From positions 186,001 through 250,000 of the forward strand of contig JAMSLZ010000021.1 of assembly GCA_026027325.1 (NCBI GenBank): 64,000 bases of DNA, written 5' to 3'. Made by a program: the position numbers and the translations under genes. Of the stretch, positions 1 to 8,561 are shown piece after piece. The stretch comes from Actinomucor elegans (taxonomy: Eukaryota > Mucoromycota > Mucoromycetes > Mucorales > Mucoraceae). Below the pieces are notes generated by a model. That model saw only the letters and a list, made by a program, of their open reading frames with translations. It made no database searches and was not told the DNA's origin. Numbering within the stretch: position 1 is the first letter of the stretch; every line of letters starts with the position of its first letter.

Positions 1-242
1 ATAGACGATAGAGTTAGTCAAAGACTGCGCTCATGGAGTTAACAAGGATTTATAGTAATCCATTCTAGTACGACTTTATATTCGGTGATAGATAGTTTAT
101 GAAGGTTAGTTGCACTAAGCATTGATTTCCATATATATCTCTTAACCGACGTTACAAAGCTGTCAAAGCACAAGCTGAGTATAAGCATTGTCGAACATTG
201 ACCTGATTGGTGACGGACACTGAACAAGTCATGTTTACAACA
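1..242 (-). repeat. Partial Ty3/gypsy LTR at the left edge
   Basis: This stretch matches bases 13119-13360 and 18869-19110, the LTRs of the complete chromovirus in this window, with a few substitutions. It ends with the same GTTTACAACA terminus and continues beyond the left edge. It is either a solo LTR or the end of another copy. The base run just right of it lacks the G-rich polypurine tract that precedes the 3' LTR of the complete copy, so it is not the 3' LTR of a plus-side neighbour. Confidence 0.85.
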
Positions 243-419
243 GTTACAATGTTGTTCTCTCATTTCTCAATCTGTTTCTCCGAAAATACTAACGCAGTCA
301 AAAATCGGAAACATTCTTAATAAAGCCGATAACTTGGGCTTCAGAATAAGCTATTTCTCATTTAGTATGAATGCGATCTTGTGGAGATATAAGCGATTAT
401 GTTCAAAAACTGAAAACAT

Positions 420-696
420 TGTAACAGTTTTGCTGGTCACTGTATATTAAAAAGACGGGATTCATTTAATAACTATCCATCAAAAGAGGGAGTTTTGAAT
501 CACCGCTGAAAATACAATTAATGAAGAATGAACATAGATTAAAAAGACGTTTGATTGTTACTAAGAGACCATTTCTTTGGAAGTATAAATACAAGAGATA
601 CAAGCTAGATAGAAAAACTTAACTCACTTTGAATGAATAAAACCCCATAAAACGGTTCTAACTGATTCACTCGCTTTTTATTCAATTTTTACCGCA
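420..696 (+). repeat. LTR-like repeat, family 2, left end of the short element
   Basis: The repeat starts TGTAACAG and ends ACCGCA. Read on the plus strand it has a TATAAATA box near 587 and an AATAAA near 638, the order expected of an LTR promoter and polyadenylation signal. A second copy, truncated at its 5' side, lies at 26021-26264. Confidence 0.65.
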
Positions 697-1491
697 CTAA
701 GCTTTCTTCGGTTGATTGTTGCTGTATCGAAAACCCCGTTGAGGTGGGTTAGTGTCAAATTCCTTAGCGTTCTTGATCGGGGAATTAGACTCGTTGGCAT
801 TATTATTATTACGCAAATGTTTGGGTCGAGGCCCATTGTTGCGTTTACGCTGTTGCTGGGTAGCATTATGTACTGACCGTTGCAGTTTAATGTGGTCCAA
901 CGTTTCCTGAGTGTCAATGAGAAAGGTGTCAGTAGTAGGAGCCGGTGGTTCCAAGTTGCTAGGTAATCCCCTGAACATATTTTCTGTACGAAGAGTAGTG
1001 ATGTGAGAAGCCAGATCAGACAATAGTTCGTGTATGGCATGAGTAAAATCTCTTGCCTGTTGCCGAATTGTAGCAACATCCCAATTCTCTTGGAGTAATT
1101 GGTATGCAAACCAGTCCACTGGGCGAGTGATACCGGAAAGCCTATATTGTAAAGTAGATAGGTGAGCATCGAACTGTTTGTATGGGTGATTGAGTTGCAC
1201 TTTGTTGAGCTTGGGAGGATCATAATTTCGAAGAGAATTCTTAGGACAGTCAAAAAGGAAGCGTCGTCTGTCGCTTTCCGCAAGTGGCCTCTTGAAAAAG
1301 TCTTCCGTAATGAAAGGAAACTCGGCCAGCATGGCATCTGAAGGTGTGAAGTCAGCGCCAGGAGTTCGTACAATAACATTTGGGTCAGTATTGAAGATGG
1401 GCGAAGGCTGCAATCGTTGTTCCATATTGGCGATGCGTTCGAGGAGGGCTGAGGCCCAAGAGGGAGGTTGTTCATGATGATCTTCATCCAT
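697..1491 (-). CDS. Gag-like protein of a DIRS-type retrotransposon (264 aa)
   Basis: The ORF encodes 264 residues. The N-terminal third is acidic and proline-rich; the middle is predicted helical (a block with leucines spaced around WFAYQLL and HAIHELL); the tail is basic and Asn/Arg-rich (KRNNGPRPKH, RGFRYSNNQPKK), as expected for an RNA-binding nucleocapsid region. No CCHC zinc knuckle is visible. The stop codon occupies 697-699 and abuts the terminal repeat exactly, so the downstream coding region of the parent element has been lost. The start at 1491 is the first Met after a 136-base leader that follows the right-hand repeat. I call it Gag-like from its place and composition; it has no diagnostic motif. 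Confidence 0.5.
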   Translation of the reverse strand: MDEDHHEQPPSWASALLERIANMEQRLQPSPIFNTDPNVIVRTPGADFTPSDAMLAEFPFITEDFFKRPLAESDRRRFLFDCPKNSLRNYDPPKLNKVQLNHPYKQFDAHLSTLQYRLSGITRPVDWFAYQLLQENWDVATIRQQARDFTHAIHELLSDLASHITTLRTENMFRGLPSNLEPPAPTTDTFLIDTQETLDHIKLQRSVHNATQQQRKRNNGPRPKHLRNNNNANESNSPIKNAKEFDTNPPQRGFRYSNNQPKKA

Positions 1492-1627
1492 ATGAATAGG
1501 CTACGACGGTGTAAATTCCAGTAGCGTAGTAAAGTCGAACAAAAAGAAGATGAAGTATTTAGAATAAGAAAAAATTTCAATTTATATACGTAGTACAAGT
1601 TCGAATTTACAATAAAAGATAGATAAC

Positions 1628-1932
1628 TGCGGTAAAATTAAAAATAAAAGCAAGTAGTAAGTCGATTATAACTTGGTTATAGTTTACTCAACTTAAATGT
1701 GATTAATTATTTCTAACTAGTTTTTCTAGCTTGTATTTATACTCGTTGAATTGTGACTGAAGGTTATTTACTTGTGTTCATATAAAAAGTATAAGAAGGA
1801 CGTATCTCTGTTTAAGGACTGTATCGCTGTATAAGGTAATCAATGATGCTTTAGTATGTATGTGCTACAGCTAGGGCGCACAGGCCTCTAGTCTGTCTGT
1901 ACTTCAATTATGTGGCTATTTCACCACAATAA
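1628..1932 (-). repeat. LTR-like repeat, family 3, right end of the short element
   Basis: On the minus strand this repeat contains a TATAAATA box and AATAAA-type signal and ends in TTTTACCGCA. It matches 26530-26830 over its whole length. It shares the box region and both ends with the family 2 repeat but differs in its middle, so the two are sister subfamilies. Confidence 0.6.
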
Positions 1933-1974
1933 CAACAACAAAGATCACCAAGCTCGAAGTGTAATTATCTTTTA

Positions 1975-2092
1975 TAAATTTTATTTCAAATGACTTTATG
2001 TCATTATTATATTGCTTGTCGTTCTTAAACTAATCCCAGTTGACTCCACTCCGACCTCTAATGTGATACATGCTCTCTGAGCCACGCTTTAT
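1975..2092 (-). pseudogene. Fragment of the 3' end of a DIRS-type tyrosine-recombinase element
   Basis: The minus strand matches 6960-7015, the C-terminal coding part of the tyrosine recombinase pseudogene, including GAGGTCGGAGT and ACTGGGATTAG. It is joined to a sequence (GCGTGGCTC.GAGAGCAT) that also occurs at 20505-20524. The Tc1 element that follows starts 10 bases to the right. Confidence 0.55.
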
Positions 2093-2321
2093 TTTCCATA
2101 TATTGTATGCGAAAAAAGGGTTTCAATGTTTTATAAATTAATCTTTTTCTCTTCATATAGCTGTCTAAAATAAAACTATGCAGTTGATGTTAGTATCAAT
2201 AGAGAGCTAAAACTTTGGTCTTTTTTTCTATAGGTTTTTCTTCATTCTGAACTGTATTTAAAACTAGAGAGTTAAGGAGAAGTTGAGAAATTTTGATTTT
2301 TTGATTTTTCAAAATATGTCG

Positions 2322-3306
2322 TTGAGCAACGTTAAAAATAAAAAAAAATAAAAATTAGTTTTTAAATTAAATAGTGTTTTTTGTAATTATATTTTTTTTT
2401 GTTTAACACTTTTTTATTGTAATTTTTGAAAGTTTGGTAATTAACGTAAAAATAAGAAATTGCAATAATTATGCAAAACTTATAAAGATTAAACTTTTAT
2501 ATTACTTTTCAATACAATTAAACTTTTTTTTTTCATAATATTTCACACCAGATCGAAACCCTGTTGTGCGACAATTTTTTTCTTTTAAAATTGATTAAAA
2601 AGCACGCCGTAAGTTTTTTAGCAACTTACAACTTGATAAATAAAGAAAGCTATATAATTTTAATTTAATAATATGAAAATAATTATAATATATATATTAA
2701 TTATTAATGATATGTAATGTAGCTCGTTACTTAGCATCGCATAAAATTATTTTAAATTGAGCTATCGAAGAAATTTAAAACATGGTGCAAAACAATGGGA
2801 CATGTTGTAAACGCTCATGATTATATCAGTAAAGAAGAGGTTGTATAGGCTTTGGTAGCCATATGCCCACCTTTATGAATAGCTTGAAGATGTAACTCAT
2901 TATTACCCGAATCCAGAATATGAACAACTGTGTAATTATTACGCTTTATTATAAAACAAGAAATAGCAGTAAAAGACAAATTCCTAATCGAGTGTTATGC
3001 CGAGATAAAATGCTTACCTTTATTTACAGTCCGATATGGTACCGCAGTATGTCGGCCATCATCATCATCTTGGAATATCAGCAAGTCACTATGAGCCGCG
3101 CAGTCAACAAGCTACTAGCTTACGTATACCCATAATATCATTAGTCAACCGCAGCAAGCTGAAAAGTATAAAAGGACGAGCTCTTAGCTGATTAGAAAAA
3201 GATCATTCGAAATTTAATTTTGGAAATAAAAAGACTTACCACAGTTTTGATATTATTCTTCTGTTCTTCTATTATAATCCTCTTTCTATCCACGTACACA
3301 ACAGCT
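2322..3306. other. Foreign segments inside Tc1 copy B
   Basis: Bases 2322-2727 are very AT-rich and split the sequence TTTTTCAAAAT...CGTTACTTAG that is continuous in copy A. Bases 2803-3306 replace about 680 bases of copy A. I recognise no gene or repeat family in either segment; short ORFs here (for example 2920-3135) show no known motif. Confidence 0.4.
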
Positions 3307-3578
3307 TGTATAACAGCGAAAGGCCCTGGTTATAGTACTGCAATCATTGAAGGCACGATAAACTCATCTTTATACGTTGAAATACTTCAGTCATCACTTA
3401 AAGATACCTTAGACTATTATGAGTTGGATTCAAAACATGTTCGTTTTCAACGAGACAAGGCCACTCCTCATAGATCAACTATTGCTAAAAAGTGGTTCAC
3501 CAAAAACAAGTTCAATGTGGACCAAATTTATAACTGGCCACCACAAAGCCCGGATTTGAACCCAATTGAACATACATG

Positions 3579-3810
3579 GACGGATATCTACAATTAATAT
3601 ATCTTTTAAATCTATTGTATATGTCCTATTTTTTTTTAATATATCCATATATTTTATAATTTATAACTTTTTTTCATGAATTAAAATTATTATTAAGTAT
3701 AATAAACATTATCAAGAAGGCAACTGTTCCATTTTGCATGAAAAAGCAATATTATATTTATGCTTTCTCCTAATATACGTACCAAATTTATATGAAACAA
3801 GATGTCCGTC
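3579..3810 (+). repeat. 232-base terminal direct repeat, left copy
   Basis: The sequence is the same, by eye, as 5687-5918. It begins GACGGATATC and ends GATGTCCGTC, so by itself it has the form of a small MITE. It contains no ORF of note. It follows the stop side of the transposase gene and may supply its 3' end. Confidence 0.9.
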
Positions 3811-3831
3811 TTCTATAACATTTTAAATTAG

Positions 3832-5304
3832 TTACTTACTATTCCAATATATATTAATACAATCAAAACTATTAAATTTACTGTAATGTATCCATGAATT
3901 ATCCTCATCACTGTAGTTTTGCCATTTCACAAGGTAATAACTATCTTCGACTATTAACCCTTTATGATCCAAAATAGTTTCAATTTCATAACTTTCATTA
4001 TTATCTATATCTATTTCCAAGTCCATTTTCTCATTATTATAAATATTATTATTTTTAAAATGAGCAATATTTGATAATTCTAATCCTAAAAATTGTTGCT
4101 GTAATAATTTCATTTTATCTAAATTGTTTATTCTTTCATTTAACTTTGGAAGTGATTTATAATTTTCATTATTATTCAAAATATCATTTTTGTATTTAAA
4201 ATCAAAGCTATCATTAATCCAATATGAATGAAAATCACTATGTTCTATATTGTTTAGTTTAATATATTTTTTTAAATTAAAAAGGACACATGCAATTTTT
4301 AGTTGAATATTATATATATTTATATTAGTAGTTAAAAAAGGTTTTTTGTTATTTAATCTTTTAAAGATACATCCCAAATCTGAGAAAGTTTTTTCCATTT
4401 TAGACCGAAAACTTCCAAATTGATCGTTATAATTTATTTCAATTTCATTTAAGTTTATATTTTTATCTTTTCTGATAGGATATACGAAGTTATAGTCATT
4501 TAGATCAGAACTATTTATTATATTATCTACGTATAGGCTATATCCTCCATCTAATGCAATACAATCCATCAAATTTAGTTTATTTTCAATATTCATATTT
4601 ATAAGCATAGATCCATCATTATTAGTACTACATGGTTGACTGTCTGATACAAATAATACCATACCATTTGTATCTATTGCAACTTGTGTTCTAAACCCAT
4701 TTTTTTTAAGTTTGTAACTATAATATATGGATTTATCTTCTGCACCATATACCATACCTCTTTTATCATGGCCGTCTAAATGTATTGTTACTTGATTAAA
4801 CAAATCTGGATTCTCTATCATTCCATTTAAAAGTCTAATTTTTATATTTGAAAACATGTTTTGTAAAGAAAAACTTAAAATCTTATTTAATTTTAACATT
4901 CTATCTGATGAATAAAATTGTCTGTATATTTGATGAAAAGTACTTTTTGATATATAATCATCCATATCTTCAATTGATATATTCTCTACTATAAAATATA
5001 ATATCAATAAGCCTTTTTCTATATTATTATATGGTCCTCTATAATCTCTATCTCCAAATAATATAACTAGGAAGAAATAAACAGGTATTATTCCTAACTT
5101 TTCTAATAAAATCTTTTTAATTTCTTTGATCTTTTTAATAGATATAATCTTTTTAGTGTGATATTTTTTTTGTTCAATCTCTGGCCAACCATAATTTAAA
5201 AATTTCCAATAATCATTTGTTAGAATCTGATACTCCATTAATAAAGTATCCTTAACATTATTAATATTATCCATTTGTTCTTTTTTATATTGAGATAAAT
5301 TCAA
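3832..5304 (-). CDS. DDE transposase with C-terminal chromodomain (490 aa)
   Basis: An intact 490-codon ORF. Residues 170-345 have the layout of a DDE_Tnp_4 (HARBI1/IS5-like) nuclease: Asp177 in IHLDGHDK, Asp252 in IALDGGYSLY, and Glu304 in RSKMEKTFSDLG followed by an ACVLFNL helix. The spacing Asp252-Glu304 is 51 residues. Residues 439-488 form a chromodomain (DSYYLVKWQNYSDEDNSW, then a final helix ending INIYWNSK), with the aromatic positions Tyr456/457, Trp461 and Trp471 present. The first 160 residues are Lys/Ile/Asn-rich and may bind DNA, but I see no named motif. The gene is much more AT-rich than host genes and uses AAT, ATT and AAA heavily. The chromodomain would be expected to bind methylated histone H3, as in chromovirus integrases, and could steer insertion; that role is inferred. 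Confidence 0.85.
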   Translation of the reverse strand: MNLSQYKKEQMDNINNVKDTLLMEYQILTNDYWKFLNYGWPEIEQKKYHTKKIISIKKIKEIKKILLEKLGIIPVYFFLVILFGDRDYRGPYNNIEKGLLILYFIVENISIEDMDDYISKSTFHQIYRQFYSSDRMLKLNKILSFSLQNMFSNIKIRLLNGMIENPDLFNQVTIHLDGHDKRGMVYGAEDKSIYYSYKLKKNGFRTQVAIDTNGMVLFVSDSQPCSTNNDGSMLINMNIENKLNLMDCIALDGGYSLYVDNIINSSDLNDYNFVYPIRKDKNINLNEIEINYNDQFGSFRSKMEKTFSDLGCIFKRLNNKKPFLTTNINIYNIQLKIACVLFNLKKYIKLNNIEHSDFHSYWINDSFDFKYKNDILNNNENYKSLPKLNERINNLDKMKLLQQQFLGLELSNIAHFKNNNIYNNEKMDLEIDIDNNESYEIETILDHKGLIVEDSYYLVKWQNYSDEDNSWIHYSKFNSFDCINIYWNSK

Positions 5305-5487
5305 TTTTTTATAACTTAAAATAAAATTAATAATAATATATATACATTATTATGTTTTAGAAAACATTTTTTATTTTGAAAAGTTTGAAGTAATTCTAAA
5401 ATTTATTAATTTTATATTTTGCTTAGTCAGCAAAATTGTAAAATCAATTATTTTTTTTGAACTTTTTATTAATAGACAGATTTATAA

Positions 5488-5510
5488 ATATTTTGTGTTA
5501 CACAAAATAT
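5488..5510. promoter_or_regulatory. Perfect palindrome upstream of the chromodomain transposase
   Basis: Arms ATATTTTGTG and CACAAAATAT of 10 bases surround a 3-base centre. It lies about 185 bases before the transposase start on its 5' side. It may bind the transposase or a repressor. Confidence 0.4.
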
Positions 5511-5551
5511 AATAAATCCTAATTGTTTTAAAGAAATAGAAAATATAAAAA

Positions 5552-5568
5552 GTTCACAAATTGTGAAC
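5552..5568. promoter_or_regulatory. Second palindrome upstream of the transposase
   Basis: GTTCACAA and TTGTGAAC surround a single A. The core TGTG/CACA is shared with the palindrome at 5488-5510, so the pair may be sites for one protein. Confidence 0.4.
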
Positions 5569-5686
5569 ATTTTTAATTTTCATGGAATGACAAACAAATT
5601 GATAATTTGAAAAGAATTGTAGTGTTAAGCTGATTTTATAATTCAGAATTTTATAGCAACAGAAACATTTCTCTATGGTTATAGTA

Positions 5687-5918
5687 GACGGATATCTACA
5701 ATTAATATATCTTTTAAATCTATTGTATATGTCCTATTTTTTTTTAATATATCCATATATTTTATAATTTATAACTTTTTTTCATGAATTAAAATTATTA
5801 TTAAGTATAATAAACATTATCAAGAAGGCAACTGTTCCATTTTGCATGAAAAAGCAATATTATATTTATGCTTTCTCCTAATATACGTACCAAATTTATA
5901 TGAAACAAGATGTCCGTC
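5687..5918 (+). repeat. 232-base terminal direct repeat, right copy
   Basis: Same sequence and orientation as 3579-3810. It lies upstream of the transposase gene and may carry its promoter. The interrupted Tc1 sequence resumes straight after the ATG duplication at 5919-5921. Confidence 0.9.
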
Positions 5919-6482
5919 ATGGCACCAATTGAAAACCCGTTTGGGACAGTATCCCACTAAACCTCATAATGTAGGAGAACTAGAAAAGAGGATCAATACA
6001 GAGTGGTATAAATTTACTAAGGAGGACTGCCTGAAATATATTGATAGCATGCCTGATAGAATTGAAGCTGTTATAAAAAGAAAAGGTCGGCAAACAAATT
6101 ATTAATTTTTTTTCCGTAATTTTTAGCAAGCTTAATTTTTTACTTTTTAACTTTATACTTATATAAGTACTAATAAAATTTTGCTTGTTAAGAACAAAGC
6201 ATATATCATCTGAAAGCCCTTCATTTCTTCTACAACTTTCTCTAAGTAACATGTTTGTTTCATAGAGTTATAAGCTGCTTATATGATGAAATATTCAAAA
6301 TTGGAAAACATTGAAACCCTTTTTTCGCATACTGTGATGTTTCCTGAGATGTTCGTAATTAGTTAGGTACGTGTTTAATTAACGAGACAGAAAACAAGAG
6401 AGAGATTTATTCTACCACTGCCCGCCTTCTGTTATTAATAGGCTGGGTGGTGGTTACATATAGTAAATATAACTAGTCACGA

Positions 6483-7079
6483 TTACACAAGTTAACTATT
6501 CAGGCCACTTCTATTACTATTCTATGTAAAGTAGTTATGTCCACTACAGAGTACATAGACGAACAACTGTGCCCAATACGAACATTAATTGAGTTCCTGG
6601 ACAGAACAGCAATCATTCGCTCAACATTACCGGTTGACCACACACTTTTTTTGACTTATTTGGACAAAGATGACAAAAAATCGACATCAATCAGACCATC
6701 GACTGTTGCCAATTGGATAAAATCAGAAATGCAGGCAGCAGGTATTGACACTACTCATTTCCAGGCCCATTCAATTCGATCTTCGTCAAGTACAAAAGCA
6801 GTTGAACTAGGACATTCCATACAACAAGTCAAGACACATGGAAACTGAAGTTTAAATGCAAACACTTTTGAAAAATTTTACTTCAAACCATCCTCACAAG
6901 AATCAGCCAGTACAGCAATTAACAATTCAATTTTTTCATCTACGGAAAACAGTATCACATTAGAGGTCGGAGTGAAGTCAACTGGGATTAGTTTAGGAAC
7001 GACAAGCAATACCATTGTTGACGAAACGAAGACCGAAAATGTGATACATACCCGCCCTTGGTATCGCTTTTTCTGGTGA
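6483..7079 (+). pseudogene. Tyrosine recombinase C-terminal fragment (DIRS type)
   Basis: The frame has the C-terminal active-site layout of tyrosine recombinases: Arg in FQAHSIRSSSSTKAVELG, a His/Trp position in KTHGN, and the Tyr nucleophile in FEKFYFKP. The codon after KTHGN is TGA at 6846-6848 where family members have Trp (TGG), a single-base change. Reading resumes in the same frame to a stop at 7077. The N-terminal half, and the reverse transcriptase of a DIRS element, are absent, so this is a decayed remnant. A related 3' end lies at 20189-20350. Confidence 0.7.
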
Positions 7080-7250
7080 TCTTATACAAAAAAAAAAAAA
7101 AAATTATATTACCTATCATTAGATTTATCCCTCCCAAAAAAAAAAAAAAAAAAAAAAAATTGAATTTTATATATTATAACTAGCTAACTTAGGTCATTCA
7201 CAAGCGGCCATCGACTGGAAATTATTTAATTACGAATTGGGAATAATAGC
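7080..7250 (+). repeat. Non-coding end of the DIRS-type remnant with poly(A) tracts
   Basis: The sequence TCCCTCCC followed by a run of about 25 A and TTGAATTTTATA recurs at 20382-20440. A second motif at 7189-7245 (GGTCATTCACAAGCGGCCAT and on to AATTACGAATTGG) recurs inverted at 20568-20624 and in part at 19710-19740. Repeats shared in both orientations suit the internal complementary regions of DIRS elements. Confidence 0.5.
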
Positions 7251-8205
7251 AAGTTTATAAGTTTATGAAACGTTTTACGAAAATCCATTTTGAATTAAAT
7301 AAATAATAAAAAAATAATAAATATCAAAAATGGATTTTACCTGCAAAATTTATTTTAACATACCGTTGGATGCAAGAGAAAATAGGGCAAAAAAAAATAG
7401 CCTTTTGTGGCCTGACGTACTATATTCTATTACTTCATATAGAAGGCATTCTCGAGAATACTAAAATGTTATAGAAATTATGTAAAGAATCAAGTTTTCT
7501 CGCTCAAAAATGCTCTTTTAAACCTAATATAGAAGAAATATTTCGAATAATTCGATTGATATAAATGAATTTTATTCTTGAGAAAAAAAATAATTCTTCT
7601 TGTTGAATCCGAAGTAGCTAAAGACCAAAGATTCACGTAATAATAATAATAAGACTTGTATATGTAATCAGATTACTGATTGGTAATAAGATAGTTATTG
7701 ATTCTTTATTTCGATCATAAAATGAAGGTGTATTTATATTAGTTAAAGGTCTTATGTTTAACCGATTGACAGGTACTGCTGAGAATGAATGAATGAAACA
7801 ATAATTCATGTTTAGCCGATTACTTGCAAGTTACGGTAGAATTAGTTTATACAAGTAAACGTACTGTTCTTGTATTGGTTCTTGTATTATTACTGATGAG
7901 TAATGTTAATGACAAGTGATGATGAATCGATCTAGAAGCTTAATTGATTATGCGTGATTGCTTGATTGGTGAAACCTGTTTGTCGGGTCAATCAGTTACG
8001 CAGTTAGATAGCTTTAATTGAGACATGTCGTATGTATAGCCTGTGAATATAAGCGTGTATACGACACTTCTAAATACAATGTGTTTAAAATTCTAGAAAA
8101 ATGTTTATAATAAGTGTTCATTCTTATTGAACGTGAATATCAACAATTATACCAGATTTATTATATAAAAAGTGAATTCAAGTGCTATATTATGTTTAAA
8201 TTTTT
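7251..8205. other. No gene seen
   Basis: AT-rich sequence with no ORF of significance on either strand. Segments around 7600-8100 carry mixed repeats of TACTGATGA and GATTACTG that look like worn transposon or LTR sequence, but I cannot assign them. Confidence 0.3.
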
Positions 8206-8352
8206 CTATTGGCTCTAGATCTTGAATTTTTTTATTGGCTTAAGTTTTTGAATTTTTTCATTGGCTCAAGTTTCTGAATTTTTTCATTGGCTCAAGTTTC
8301 TGAATTTTTCCATTGGCTTAAGCTTTTGAATTTTTTCATTGGTTTAAACTTT
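8206..8352 (+). repeat. 26-base tandem repeat, about six copies
   Basis: The unit is ATTGGCTCAAGTTTCTGAATTTTTTC with variation at a few sites (CTTAAG or CTCAAG in the middle). Each unit contains ATTGG, the complement of a CCAAT box. No gene adjoins it. Confidence 0.85.
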
Positions 8353-8561
8353 AACATCACTGATTATAACTTCAGGGCAACAGTGCTTATGATCCTATTA
8401 AGATCATGAACCATGACTCTACTGCAAGAAATTACACGAGTATTCCATAAAATTCAATAAGTTTTCCCATAGTGACTCTCTTAAATGTGAAAACAATTGA
8501 TATTTAACAGTAAATAGACTAATATGACACAGGCTTTGTTTGATCTGAATGTCTGGCCTAA

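Larger units (their letters stand above)
420..1932 (-). mobile_element. Short DIRS-like element with inverted LTR-like ends and one Gag-like ORF
   Basis: Two related LTR-like repeats (420-696 and 1628-1932) point in opposite directions and enclose a single minus-strand ORF. The inner edges are inverted copies of each other: the left repeat ends in TTTTTACCGCA and the right repeat begins with TGCGGTAAAA. Inverted terminal repeats are the arrangement of DIRS retrotransposons rather than of Ty3 or Ty1 elements. No reverse transcriptase or tyrosine recombinase lies inside, so this is probably an internally deleted, non-autonomous copy. Fragments of tyrosine-recombinase genes nearby (1975-2092, 6483-7079, 20189-20350) fit with DIRS elements in this genome. 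The assignment to DIRS is an inference from structure. Confidence 0.5.
3579..5918 (-). mobile_element. Novel-looking DNA transposon: chromodomain DDE transposase between long direct repeats
   Basis: The element is a clean insertion into the Tc1 transposase of copy B: comparison with copy A shows that only ATG is duplicated (3576-3578 and 5919-5921). Its outer ends are 10-base inverted repeats with one mismatch (GACGGATATC and GATGTCCGTC). Just inside lie two direct repeats of 232 bases (3579-3810, 5687-5918) that look identical, each with those same inverted ends. The 1,876-base centre carries one minus-strand ORF of 490 codons. The centre itself has weak inverted edges (TTCTATAACAT at 3811 and ATGGTTATAGTA ending at 5686). 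The 3-base duplication and the transposase type fit the PIF/Harbinger (IS5-like) superfamily, but ATG is not the usual TWA target and LTR-like direct repeats are not typical of it. Confidence 0.8.
3307..6105 (+). pseudogene. Tc1/mariner transposase C-terminal half, split by an insertion
   Basis: The coding sequence runs from 3307 to 3578, is cut by the inserted element, and continues at 5922-6105. The part before the break holds the second catalytic Asp (FQRDKATPHRS) and the third acidic residue in PQSPDLNPIEH, with 37 residues between them. The part after the break (WHQL.TRLGQYP through QTNY) matches the C-terminus of copy A. The N-terminal half with the DNA-binding domain and first Asp is missing, so this copy cannot make active transposase. 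Confidence 0.85.
2103..6333 (+). mobile_element. Tc1/mariner-type element, copy B, interrupted and rearranged
   Basis: The ends are inverted repeats nearly identical to those of copy A at 11222-12882 (TTGTATGCGAAAAAAGGG at the left and its complement, ending CGCATAC, near 6333). Compared with copy A this copy has three changes: an extra AT-rich block at about 2322-2727; unrelated sequence at about 2803-3306 in place of the helix-turn-helix half of the transposase; and a 2,340-base second transposon inserted at 3579-5918. The conserved 3' end resumes at 5922. Confidence 0.8.

Noticed and set aside
678..1598. 306-codon minus-strand ORF overlapping the Gag-like ORF
   Set aside because: It overlaps the 264-codon Gag-like ORF in another frame, extends into the terminal repeat, and has a low-complexity, membrane-like composition typical of a shadow frame.
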